Source: Lentzea fradiae (GTDB taxonomy: Bacteria > Actinomycetota > Actinomycetes > Mycobacteriales > Pseudonocardiaceae). Taken from it: a DNA stretch of 64,000 bases. Below the pieces are notes generated by a model that saw nothing but the letters and a program-made list of their open reading frames with translations, ran no database searches and was not told where the DNA came from. Numbering within the stretch: the stretch's first letter is position 1; every line of letters begins with the position of its first letter. Made by a program: the position numbers and the translations under genes. The DNA lies in contig NZ_FNCC01000019.1 in the NCBI RefSeq assembly GCF_900100955.1, positions 1 to 64,000 on the forward strand, read 5' to 3'. This document shows, one piece after another, positions 54,377 through 61,464 of this stretch.

Positions 54377-55809
54377 GAGCGCCTCCGCGGGCCTGGCACG
54401 GCCCCGACCACCGAGCCGCGCACCACCGCCGGCGCCCGCCCGGCCACCCCGTCCTGGGCGGCGAGCACCACCCGCACGCCGGGCCGTGGCAGCACCCGGT
54501 TGCCCAGCAGCCCCGGGTCGGGGTCGATCCGCTGGCCGGGTTCGAGCTCCAGCCGGAACCGCTGGGTGATGCCACCGACGATGGAACGGAAGGCGTTGCG
54601 CGCCAGCTGCTTGCCGATGCAGGACCGCTCGCCGGTCCCCCACGGCTGGAACGCGCCGGAGGGGTAGTCGGCCCGGCCGAGGAAACGCTCCGGCCGGAAC
54701 TCCAGCGGGTCGGGGAACGACTCGCCGCGCTGGGTCACCCACGGCACCAGCATCAGCGCGGTCCCGGAGGGGAGCAGGGTGCCGCCGACCTCCAGCGGGC
54801 CGACCGTGCGCTTGACCTCCCACGCCGCGGCCGGGTAGAGCCGCATGGTCTCGTCGAGCACGGCCTCCAGGTAGGGCAAGGACTTCACGTCGGCGGGCAC
54901 CGGGACCCGGCCGCCGACGGCGCCGCGCAGCTCGTCGAGCAGGGTCCGGGCACGATCCGGGTGCAGCGAGAGCAGCAGCAGCGCCCACACGACCGCCGAG
55001 GCGAGCGAGGTGAGGCCCGCGAAGTGCAGCTGGAGCATGAAGTCGCGGACGAGCCCGGGGTCGCGGGGCAGGTCCGCCCGGTCCGTCTCCTCCAGCAACG
55101 CCAAGGCGAGTGGGTGGTCGGGCGGCTGAGCCCGACCGGCGGCGATGGCGTCGATCTCGGTGTCCACGGCCTCCAGCGCGGTGCGCAGCTTGCGGCGCTG
55201 GGCCAGACCGGGGACGTCGACCGGGAGGAACGTCGAGGCCAACCGGCGCGGGGTCGACTCCAGGACGTCGATGTAGAGGTCCACGGCGGCGTCGGCGGCG
55301 GGCGAGCGCAGCGCCGGGTCCGCGCCGACCATGTACCGCTTGAAGATCCGCTTGGTCAGACCGGTGGCCACCGGCACCAGGTCGAGCCGGTCACCCGGCG
55401 ACCAGGACGCCAGCAGCCGTTCCGTCTCGTCCGCGGCGATGGCCGAGTAGGAGGCCAGCGACCGCCCGCCGAGCGCGCGGTGGCAGATCCGGCGGTACAA
55501 CGCGTGCTCGGCGCCGGTGGAGTTGAGCACGCCGCGGCCCTGGACGCTGTCCCGGGGCGGCAGGTCCACCCCGCCGCCGCCGTCGATCTCGACCCGCTCG
55601 CCCAGCCCTTCGGCGACCGCGCCGGCCTCGTCCGGCCCGAACGCGGCGACCGGCGCGCCGATCAGCGGCAGCCGCACCAGGTCGCCGTGGTCGCGGTGCG
55701 CCCGTTCCAGGAATCCCAGCGGGTCGCGCAGGAACCGCCACTGGCCGGCGATCGGGTTGCCGCCCGGTCCCGGCGGTCGCCGTCCCGGTCGCGTCGCGTC
55801 GGATGTCAC
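54373..55809 (-). CDS. Cytochrome P450
   Basis: 478 residues, slightly long for an actinobacterial CYP. I-helix oxygen-binding motif HFAGLTSLAS, K-helix ExxR as DETMRL, PERF block FRPERFLG, and heme ligand motif FQPWGTGERSCIGKQ with Cys near residue 395. The N terminus is Arg/Pro-rich with no membrane anchor, so it should be soluble and ferredoxin-dependent; no ferredoxin gene is seen nearby. GTG 55809 has GGAGG 7 nt upstream; a longer frame adds 19 basic residues. It likely hydroxylates or oxidatively closes a ring on the peptide or the unusual amino acid (inference). Confidence 0.9.
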   Translation of the reverse strand: MTSDATRPGRRPPGPGGNPIAGQWRFLRDPLGFLERAHRDHGDLVRLPLIGAPVAAFGPDEAGAVAEGLGERVEIDGGGGVDLPPRDSVQGRGVLNSTGAEHALYRRICHRALGGRSLASYSAIAADETERLLASWSPGDRLDLVPVATGLTKRIFKRYMVGADPALRSPAADAAVDLYIDVLESTPRRLASTFLPVDVPGLAQRRKLRTALEAVDTEIDAIAAGRAQPPDHPLALALLEETDRADLPRDPGLVRDFMLQLHFAGLTSLASAVVWALLLLSLHPDRARTLLDELRGAVGGRVPVPADVKSLPYLEAVLDETMRLYPAAAWEVKRTVGPLEVGGTLLPSGTALMLVPWVTQRGESFPDPLEFRPERFLGRADYPSGAFQPWGTGERSCIGKQLARNAFRSIVGGITQRFRLELEPGQRIDPDPGLLGNRVLPRPGVRVVLAAQDGVAGRAPAVVRGSVVGAVPGPRRRS

Positions 55810-55954
55810 GCCTCGGCCTCCTTCGTGCTGGGGGTGCTCGGGGTGCCGGCTGCGGTGGTGCGTCACGCGACGCCGGCGGCGTGGTCCACGCTCGGCAGGA
55901 CGCCTCGGGGCAGCCTGACCGCGAGTTCCACCGGCGGCGTCGCGAGCCTCACCA

Positions 55955-56998
55955 CTAGTCCGGCTCGGGGATGCCGAACAGCGCGCGGGTGCGGCGCGGC
56001 GCGATCCGCAGCGACAGGTTGACCAGCGCGCCGACCGCGCCCAGCACGCGCAGCGGCCCGAACACCGCAGCCGCCGCCCTGAACGGCGCGGGACCGGGCA
56101 GCCGCGGCGAGATCTCCCGCGCCACCCGCAGGTAGCGGGCCGCGTGCTCGCGCCGGCCGTGCCGGGCGCACTCCAGCGCGGCGATCCACACCAGGAACCG
56201 CAACGAGAAACGCTCGACCTCGCCGGACATCCGGCCGTGGCGGCGCGCCAGCTCGATCATCTTGAGCACGGTCCGGAAGTAGGCTTCCTTGTCGAACCCG
56301 TACCCCGCGGTGACCCGTTCGCCGGGGTGGTCGCGGTAGATCACGCCGACGGTCTCCACGTGCCGGAAGACAGCCCCTGTCAAGGCCATCCGGCAGGCCA
56401 GCTCGGTGTCCTCCAGCATGGTCAGCTCTTCGTCCCAGCCACCGCGGTCGACCAGCGCGCCGCGGCGGTACAGCGGCTGGCCGGTCTCCAGCGCGGGGAT
56501 CCCCGTCCCCGGCAGGACCAGGTCGTAGGCGCGCCACATCATCCGGGCCGTGGTGGCGGCCAGCTCCTCCTCGGTGAACGCGGACTCGTCGGCGAACTCG
56601 TGGTTCTTCGGCTCGTGGAGGGCGGTGAACACCAGGTCGGTCTCCGGCTCCCGGAGCATCAGCTCCACCGAGACGGCGATCTTGTGCCGGGTCAGGACGT
56701 TGTCGGCGTCGAGGAACTGCACGAACTCGCCCTTGGTGGCCGACAGCCCGGTGTTGCGGGCCGCGGACGCGCCGGCGTTCTCGGTGACGATGACGTCGAT
56801 CCGGTCGCCGAACTCGGAGCGCAGCAGGTCGGCGCTGCCGTCGGTGGAGCCGTCGTCGACCACGGCCACCTCGATGTGCGGGTAGGTCTGCTCCAGCGCG
56901 CTGCGCACGGCGTGGCACACGTAGTCGGCGCCGTTGTAGCACGGCACGATGACGCTCACCAGCGGCTTGCAGTCCGCTTCGGACTCGATGTCGGACAC
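55955..56998 (-). CDS. GT2-family glycosyltransferase (GT-A fold)
   Basis: 347 residues. GT-A domain with VSVIVPCYNGADYVCHAVRSA, VVDDGSTDGS and the DxD motif FLDADN, followed by the acceptor-site region with DRGGWDEELTMLEDTELACRM, where ED is the usual catalytic base motif. The C-terminal ~100 residues are helical and basic. GTG 56998 is chosen because GGGGAG lies 5 nt upstream; GTG 57004 would add two residues. Family members transfer sugars from nucleotide donors to sugars, lipids or peptides. Here it sits between MbtH and P450 genes, so product glycosylation is likely, but the donor is unknown. Confidence 0.85.
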   Translation of the reverse strand: MSDIESEADCKPLVSVIVPCYNGADYVCHAVRSALEQTYPHIEVAVVDDGSTDGSADLLRSEFGDRIDVIVTENAGASAARNTGLSATKGEFVQFLDADNVLTRHKIAVSVELMLREPETDLVFTALHEPKNHEFADESAFTEEELAATTARMMWRAYDLVLPGTGIPALETGQPLYRRGALVDRGGWDEELTMLEDTELACRMALTGAVFRHVETVGVIYRDHPGERVTAGYGFDKEAYFRTVLKMIELARRHGRMSGEVERFSLRFLVWIAALECARHGRREHAARYLRVAREISPRLPGPAPFRAAAAVFGPLRVLGAVGALVNLSLRIAPRRTRALFGIPEPD

Positions 56999-57032
56999 GT
57001 TCACTCCCCTGTCTTCGCTCCGCGGGAACCAC

Positions 57033-57596
57033 TCAGACCGGGCGCAGCGAGCCGACTCCGGTCAGGTCTGCGACCTCCACCGAGATCTCGCACCGCAACC
57101 GGTGGAAGTCCAGGGTCAGCTCGCCCGCCAGCCGGGCCGTGCCCGTGCCCGCGGCGAGGTCGGCGGCGGAGAGGTCGGTGGCGGCGTGGTCGAGGAGGAC
57201 GCCGAGCTCGGTGCCTCCGCCGGTGTCCGGGAAGAGCACGTGCACGTAGCCGTCACCGATGGCCGCGGCCAGCCGCTCCGGCGAGGCGGCCGGCCGCAGC
57301 ACGACCCTCACCCGGTGCTCCCCCGCGCACAGCCTGGTCACCAGGTCCGGCCCCTCCGGGAGCACGACCTCCGCGGCGGCGGGCCGGTCGGCGGCCTCGG
57401 TGAGGGCCTTGCGCAGGCTCAGCGGGCGCATGTCGGTCCACACCTCGTCGATGTGCCCGAGACAGTCCTGCTCCGGCCCCCGGAAGCCCTCGTCGTGCCA
57501 GCCGGGCGGGAGGTCGCGGTGGGCGGGCCAGATCGAGTACTGCTCCTCGTCGTTGCGGACCACCAGATAGGTCTCGTCGGTGGTGCGGCCGGTCAT
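57033..57596 (-). CDS. MbtH-like protein fused to an extra C-terminal domain
   Basis: 187 residues, where a normal MbtH-like protein has ~65-75. Residues 1-63 show the MbtH signature: NDEEQYSIWP, LPPGWHDEGFRG, CLGHIDEVWTDMRPLSL, with the conserved Trp and Ser positions that bind A domains. Residues 64-187 form an additional beta-rich segment (VTRLCAGEHRVRVVLR, IGDGYVHVLFPDTGGGT, LAGELTLDFHRLRCEISVEV) that I do not recognise. The MbtH part should activate or fold the adenylation domains of the cluster. The extra domain may bind a partner or the product. ATG 57596 with GGAGGAG upstream; 35 bp after the response regulator stop, so operonic. Confidence 0.82.
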   Translation of the reverse strand: MTGRTTDETYLVVRNDEEQYSIWPAHRDLPPGWHDEGFRGPEQDCLGHIDEVWTDMRPLSLRKALTEAADRPAAAEVVLPEGPDLVTRLCAGEHRVRVVLRPAASPERLAAAIGDGYVHVLFPDTGGGTELGVLLDHAATDLSAADLAAGTGTARLAGELTLDFHRLRCEISVEVADLTGVGSLRPV

Positions 57597-57631
57597 GGCT
57601 CCTCCTGCTCCGTCGCGTGCGTCGAGTGGTC

Positions 57632-58297
57632 TCAGGCCGAGCGCATCAGGCCCGCCCGGTAGGCGAAGGACACCAGCTGGGTGCGGTCGCGGACGTTGAG
57701 CTTGCAGCGCAAGCGGTAGACGTGCGTGCGCACGGTGGTGATGCCGATCGCCAGGTCCCTGGCGATCTCACCGGTGGACTTGCCGCCCGCGAGCATCACC
57801 AGCACCTGGTGCTCCCTCGGGGTCAGCTCGGTGACCACGGCGCGCAGCGGCTCCTCGGTCTGCCCGCCGCCGTGGTTGAACCAGTCGACCAGGCGCTGCG
57901 CCACCAGCGGTGCCAGCATCGTCTGGCCGCGGGCGGCCGCACGCACCGCCACGGTGATCTCCTCCCTGGTGGCGTCGGTCAGCAGGAGGCCGTTGGCACC
58001 CGCGCCGAGCACCGAGCGCACCACCTCGTCGCTGCCGTTGTCGGCGAAGGCGATCACGCGCGGCCCGGAGTCGGCGAACTCCTTCGTGAACCTGCGGATC
58101 AGCTCCACACCGGACATGCCGTCCAGGGCCAGGCCGGTGATCACCACGTCGGGCCTGCGGGTGCGGGCCAGCATCAGCGCCTGGAGGCCGCTGCTGGTGC
58201 AGTCCAGCACGGTGATGTCGGGCGCGGCGCCCAGCAGGGTGGACAGGCCGTCGCGGACGATGGGCAGCTGGTCGCAGATCAGCACTTGCAGAGACAC
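57632..58297 (-). CDS. LuxR-type response regulator lacking the phosphoacceptor Asp
   Basis: 221 residues, NarL/FixJ architecture. The receiver fold (1-120) keeps one acidic-pocket Asp (LICDQLPIVRDG) but the phospho-Asp site reads VVITGLALDGMSG, Gly55 instead of Asp. The conserved switch Lys before the last strand is Thr107 in LLLTDAT. The C-terminal HTH (about 150-215) is a typical LuxR domain: LTPREHQVLVMLAGGKSTGEIARDLAIGITTVRTHVYRL. It should therefore act without phosphorylation, perhaps by ligand binding or constitutively. It lies between the APS kinase and MbtH genes and is a probable pathway-specific regulator; no cognate sensor kinase is in the window. Confidence 0.85.
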   Translation of the reverse strand: MSLQVLICDQLPIVRDGLSTLLGAAPDITVLDCTSSGLQALMLARTRRPDVVITGLALDGMSGVELIRRFTKEFADSGPRVIAFADNGSDEVVRSVLGAGANGLLLTDATREEITVAVRAAARGQTMLAPLVAQRLVDWFNHGGGQTEEPLRAVVTELTPREHQVLVMLAGGKSTGEIARDLAIGITTVRTHVYRLRCKLNVRDRTQLVSFAYRAGLMRSA

Positions 58298-58333
58298 AAC
58301 GAAACCCCCAGGTGGGCCTTGGCCGGAGTCTGT

Positions 58334-58927
58334 CTACAGCGGACGGTTCAGGGTTCGCCCGCTCGGGACCGGTGGGGAGGCGGCGGTCCAGTGCGCCACG
58401 CGTTCGACGAGCAGCTGTGCACACCGCTCGACCGGGTCGTGCACGGTCTCGATGCGCAGGTCGGGGTCCTCGGGAGCCTCGTAGGGCGCGTCCACGCCGG
58501 TCAACCCGGTGATCTCGCCGCGGGCGTGCCTGGCGTACAGGCCCTTCACGTCGCGCTCCCGGCACACCGCGAGCGGCGTCGCGACATGGATCTCGTAGCA
58601 CGGCAGACCTTCGACGGCGTGTGAGTCGCGGAAGGCCCGCCGTGCCGCGGCGTACGGCGCGATGGCCGAGACCAGCACGACCACGCCGTTGCGGGCGATC
58701 GTCCTGGCCAGCACGCCGATGCGCGTCAGGTTGCGCTCCCGGTCCGCGCGGGACAGGCCCAGCTCCGGCCACAGGTTCCGCCGCACCTCGTCGCCGTCCA
58801 GCACCTCGGCACGCCGCCCGGCGGCCAGCAGCCCGACCAGCGCCGCGGAGGCGATGCTCGTCTTGCCCGCACCGGACAGACCGGTCAGCAGCAGGGTCAT
58901 GCCCCCGCCGGTGTGCACTGGCACCAC
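58334..58927 (-). CDS. cysC: Adenylylsulfate (APS) kinase, CysC-like
   Basis: 197 residues. Walker A GLSGAGKT at 16-23, then LDGDEVRRNL, SRADRERNLTRIG, and the CysC-type VSAIAPYAAARRAFRD and YEIHVATPLAVCRERDVKGLYARHARGEI, ending PYEAPEDPDLRI. Reaction: APS + ATP gives PAPS, the sulfate donor of sulfotransferases. The adjacent upstream gene is a sulfotransferase, so this is a dedicated PAPS supply for the cluster. Start GTG 58927 (GGGAGGGG ~7 nt upstream) or the adjacent GTG; ATG 58900 is a shorter option with the P-loop closer to the start. No ATP sulfurylase gene is in the window, so APS must come from primary metabolism. Confidence 0.88.
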   Translation of the reverse strand: MVPVHTGGGMTLLLTGLSGAGKTSIASAALVGLLAAGRRAEVLDGDEVRRNLWPELGLSRADRERNLTRIGVLARTIARNGVVVLVSAIAPYAAARRAFRDSHAVEGLPCYEIHVATPLAVCRERDVKGLYARHARGEITGLTGVDAPYEAPEDPDLRIETVHDPVERCAQLLVERVAHWTAASPPVPSGRTLNRPL

Positions 58928-58943
58928 AGACCCCTCCCGTTGT

Positions 58944-59669
58944 TCAGACCGTCAGCCGGTGCTCTCGCAGCGCCTCGTAGAACGGCAGCTGGCGTTCCAG
59001 GTGGACGCGCAGGTGGCCGAGGTCGGCCATGGTCAGCCGGTGCCGCGACGGCCGGTCCTCGAACCCGGTCGTCTCGGCGACGTCCCGGTGCCACCTCCCG
59101 GTGGCCCGCCACTCGGCGCGGTCGCCCGCGGGCCAGGACAGCGCTTCCGGCAGGTGCGGCAGGCCCAGCCGCTCGAAGTAGGCGTGCACCACCGCACCGG
59201 GGTCGCGCACGAGATCGGCGGCGTCGATGACGACCGGCCGCTCACCGGTGACCTGCCACACGAGGGTGAACAGCTCGTGCAGGTGCTCGAACCCGATCTG
59301 CTCCGGCCGCACGTCCGGGTTGATCGCGTAGTAGGACGGGATGGTCTCGGCGGGATCCCGGATGAGGAACGTGCTGCACACGTCGCGGGCGAGGAACGCG
59401 CGGTCGGCCAGCACAGCCGGGTAGCGCTCGTCGGCAGTGTCCTTGAAGAACAACGGCTGTTCGCGCGCCAGTGCGCGCAGCCGGCCCACCACCCCGGTCT
59501 CGGAACGCACGCACTCACCGCCGAGGTCGACCGAGCCGAGCTCCGCCAGGGTCGAGAACGGCTCGTGCACGGCCTGGAAGTCCGGTCGCTGGAGCACCAT
59601 CCGGAAGAACGCGGTCGACCGGCTGCGCGGCACGCTCCACAGCGCCACGATCCGCCGGCCCGCGCTCAC
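58944..59669 (-). CDS. PAPS-dependent sulfotransferase-like protein
   Basis: 241 residues. The 5'-phosphosulfate-binding loop is WSVPRSRSTAFFRM (about 11-24), the 3'-phosphate site is probably in FLIRDPAETIPSYYAINPDVRP, where RDP and Ser fit the family pattern, and the C-terminal half has DAADLVRDPGAVVHAYFERLGL. This is the bacterial sulfotransferase family of ~240-300 residues. GTG 59669 overlaps the aminotransferase stop (GTGA), and the APS kinase follows after 16 bp. Either it sulfates the final product, or it makes a sulfate ester that serves as leaving group for intramolecular amine attack (aziridine/azabicycle formation), suggested by the LysW-pathway neighbours. Confidence 0.82.
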   Translation of the reverse strand: MSAGRRIVALWSVPRSRSTAFFRMVLQRPDFQAVHEPFSTLAELGSVDLGGECVRSETGVVGRLRALAREQPLFFKDTADERYPAVLADRAFLARDVCSTFLIRDPAETIPSYYAINPDVRPEQIGFEHLHELFTLVWQVTGERPVVIDAADLVRDPGAVVHAYFERLGLPHLPEALSWPAGDRAEWRATGRWHRDVAETTGFEDRPSRHRLTMADLGHLRVHLERQLPFYEALREHRLTV

Positions 59670-60937
59670 GCCGGCTCCCGGTCGCGGGTGCGCGCGCCGA
59701 CCACGCTCGCCAGCAGGTCGCGGTGCTCCCAGACCTTGGCGAGCGCCTCGGCCACGAGGTCCAGCAGCGGTCGTGCCTCCGGGTTGAGGTGGACCCGTTG
59801 CACCACGAAGGAGTCGTCGAGCACGGCGCGGGTGACCGGCAGGTCCAACGCCCTGCCGTGCGCCGCGCGGCCGGCGAACACCGGCTGCTCGGACAGCGGC
59901 ACGGTCTGGTAGCGCGACACCGGGACCCCTTCGGCGCGCAGCGCGCGCATGACCACCTCCCGCAGCACGGGAGCCTGGCGCGGGGTGAGGCCGAAGGCGT
60001 CCGGGCGCACCCGGAAACGCAGGATGTGCCAACCGTGCCCCCGGTCCGGCAGTGCGGCGGGCACGATGAACCCCGGTAGCTGCGCGACCGACGCCAGCAG
60101 CCGCCGGACGTTCTGCTCACGACGTCGCTGCGTCTCGTCCAGCCGGGCGAGCTGGGTGCGGGTGAACGCGGCCTGAACGGCGTTGATCTTGGCGTTCCAG
60201 CCCAGCACCTCCGAGACGTACGGGCGCTCGCCCCGGTCGGGCAGCCGCTCGCCGAACTGGCGCATCATCCCCGCCCGCTCGGCGAGCGCCGGGTCACCGG
60301 TCGTGATCAGGCCGCCCTCCCCGCAGGTGGGCAGGTTCTTGGAGACGTTGAGGCTGAAGGCGCCCAAGTCGCCCAGCGAGCCGGTGACCCGCCCCCGGTA
60401 GGCGACGCCGTGCGACTGCGCGGCGTCCTCGACCACGACCAGTCCGCGGTGCCGGGCGAAGGCGAGCACCTCGTCCATGTCCGCGGGCAGGCCGTGCAGG
60501 TGCACCGGCAGCACCGCGGCCGTGCGGCCGGACACGGCGGTGGCCAGCTGCGCGGTGTCCAGGGTGAACGTGGCCGGGTCTACGTCGACGAACACCGGTA
60601 CCGCGCCCAGGTGGACGGGGGCCAGCGCGGTACCGACGAAGCTGAGCGCGGGCACGATGACCTCGTCGCCGGGTCCGACACCGGCCGCGGCCAGCGCGAT
60701 GGACAGCGCGGCCGTGCCGTTGGCCACCGCGAGGCAGTGCGCCGCACCGACCCGCTGGGCCCACTCCCGCTCCAGCGCACGGATCTCCTGTTCGCCCGCG
60801 GACGCCGCGGTGAACCGGCCGCTGCGCAGCACGCCCAGGACGGCCTCGTTGTCGTCGTCCGTCACCACCGGCCAGACCGGCGGTGGGGTGCCCCTCGGCA
60901 CCGCCGGTCTGCCGCCGAACATGGCGAGCTTGGGCAT
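59666..60937 (-). CDS. DegT/DnrJ/EryC1-type PLP aminotransferase
   Basis: 423 residues. Sugar-aminotransferase-like fold: ANGTAALSIALAAAGVGPGDEVIVP, EDAAQSHGVAYRG, and PLP Lys in SLNVSKNLPTCGEGG near residue 199, then GWNAKINAVQAA, with a C-terminal RVHLNPEARP region. Family members usually aminate keto-sugars. In the vazabitide-type LysW pathway, a homologue aminates the keto group created by the transketolase on the LysW-bound chain, and that is the favoured role here since lysW lies 40 bp upstream. ATG 60937 with GGGAG 5 nt upstream; an upstream in-frame stretch overlaps lysW and is not used. Confidence 0.87.
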   Translation of the reverse strand: MPKLAMFGGRPAVPRGTPPPVWPVVTDDDNEAVLGVLRSGRFTAASAGEQEIRALEREWAQRVGAAHCLAVANGTAALSIALAAAGVGPGDEVIVPALSFVGTALAPVHLGAVPVFVDVDPATFTLDTAQLATAVSGRTAAVLPVHLHGLPADMDEVLAFARHRGLVVVEDAAQSHGVAYRGRVTGSLGDLGAFSLNVSKNLPTCGEGGLITTGDPALAERAGMMRQFGERLPDRGERPYVSEVLGWNAKINAVQAAFTRTQLARLDETQRRREQNVRRLLASVAQLPGFIVPAALPDRGHGWHILRFRVRPDAFGLTPRQAPVLREVVMRALRAEGVPVSRYQTVPLSEQPVFAGRAAHGRALDLPVTRAVLDDSFVVQRVHLNPEARPLLDLVAEALAKVWEHRDLLASVVGARTRDREPA

Positions 60938-60977
60938 CGTGTCTCCCGATCCGAGTCGTGGCCAGACCTGCGGGCGG

Positions 60978-61148
60978 CTACTCGCCCCAGTCCTCCTCGA
61001 TCGTCGGCGCCAATGCGAGCAATACCGGTTCGGTGGTGACGACCTCCAGTTCACTGCGGCAATCACCGCATTCGACGATCTCATTGGGCAGCACCGCGTC
61101 GTCGACCACGACACTCGCTTCGCAAGCCGGGCACTCAGTGGCAGTCAC
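60978..61148 (-). CDS. lysW: LysW-type amino-group carrier protein
   Basis: 56 residues starting at GTG, with GAGGAG upstream. Two zinc-ligand pairs, Cys6-x-x-Cys9 and Cys27-x-x-Cys30, frame a small beta domain. The protein is very acidic and ends in EDWGE, the strictly conserved LysW C terminus whose last Glu forms an amide with the amino group of the substrate. It protects the amino group and acts as a handle for LysX, LysZ, LysY, transketolase, aminotransferase and LysK, all of which are encoded in this window. A longer reading frame to 61292 would run into the promoter. It is separated from the DegT gene by 40 bp. Confidence 0.93.
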   Translation of the reverse strand: MTATECPACEASVVVDDAVLPNEIVECGDCRSELEVVTTEPVLLALAPTIEEDWGE

Positions 61149-61276
61149 AACTCTCCTCAACGGTGCGTCCACGCTGTGCGGAAATGGGTCAACGACGGTT
61201 GTCAACGCGGCGATTACCTGCCGCCCCTCGTCGACACACTTTGCAATCAGCCTCGGAACCGGTGAACTGGCCAAAC

Positions 61277-61305
61277 CATAGACCTGGCTCACGCCGGGGC
61301 GTCAA
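61277..61305 (-). promoter_or_regulatory. Candidate promoter of the lysW operon
   Basis: Minus strand: TTGACG (61305-61300), 17-nt spacer, TCTATG (61282-61277); TATGGT with a 19-nt spacer overlaps it. About 125 nt upstream of the lysW GTG. It is the best sigma70-like match seen in the cluster. Confidence 0.5.
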
Positions 61306-61320
61306 GCGTGATCGACGGGC

Positions 61321-61330
61321 TGTTCGAACA
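61321..61330. promoter_or_regulatory. Palindrome TGTTCGAACA upstream of the lysW promoter
   Basis: A perfect 10-bp palindrome 15 bp upstream of the -35 box. Its TTCGAACA half recurs at 27630-27637, 3 bp before the -35 of the rightward NRPS operon. Candidate activator site for the StrR-like or LuxR-like regulator; the arrangement is not the classic StrR double half-site. Confidence 0.4.
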
Positions 61331-61464
61331 AAAAGCCGAATGCTTTCGCCAAGCCGCGAAACCCGATAGCTTCGGAGTAATCTACCCGCATCTCGGACGC
61401 GTGCAATCGTCGACGAATGCCGGTGGCGCGCCGCTGGACGGGCGGCGTCGCCCACCGGTCCCCG

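Noticed and set aside
60978..61292. A longer 104-residue version of LysW starting at 61292
   Set aside because: The extra N-terminal 48 residues would overlap the -10 promoter element and are not part of the LysW family, which is ~54-60 residues; the GTG at 61148 has a good ribosome site.
61321..61330. LexA (SOS) box
   Set aside because: Actinobacterial LexA boxes have separated CGAAC and GTTCG arms; this is one compact palindrome, and no SOS gene follows.
61149..61464. StrR-type binding site GTTCGAC-x-x-N11-x-x-GTCGAAC
   Set aside because: Only the single palindrome and isolated half-sites were found; the full spaced inverted repeat is not present.
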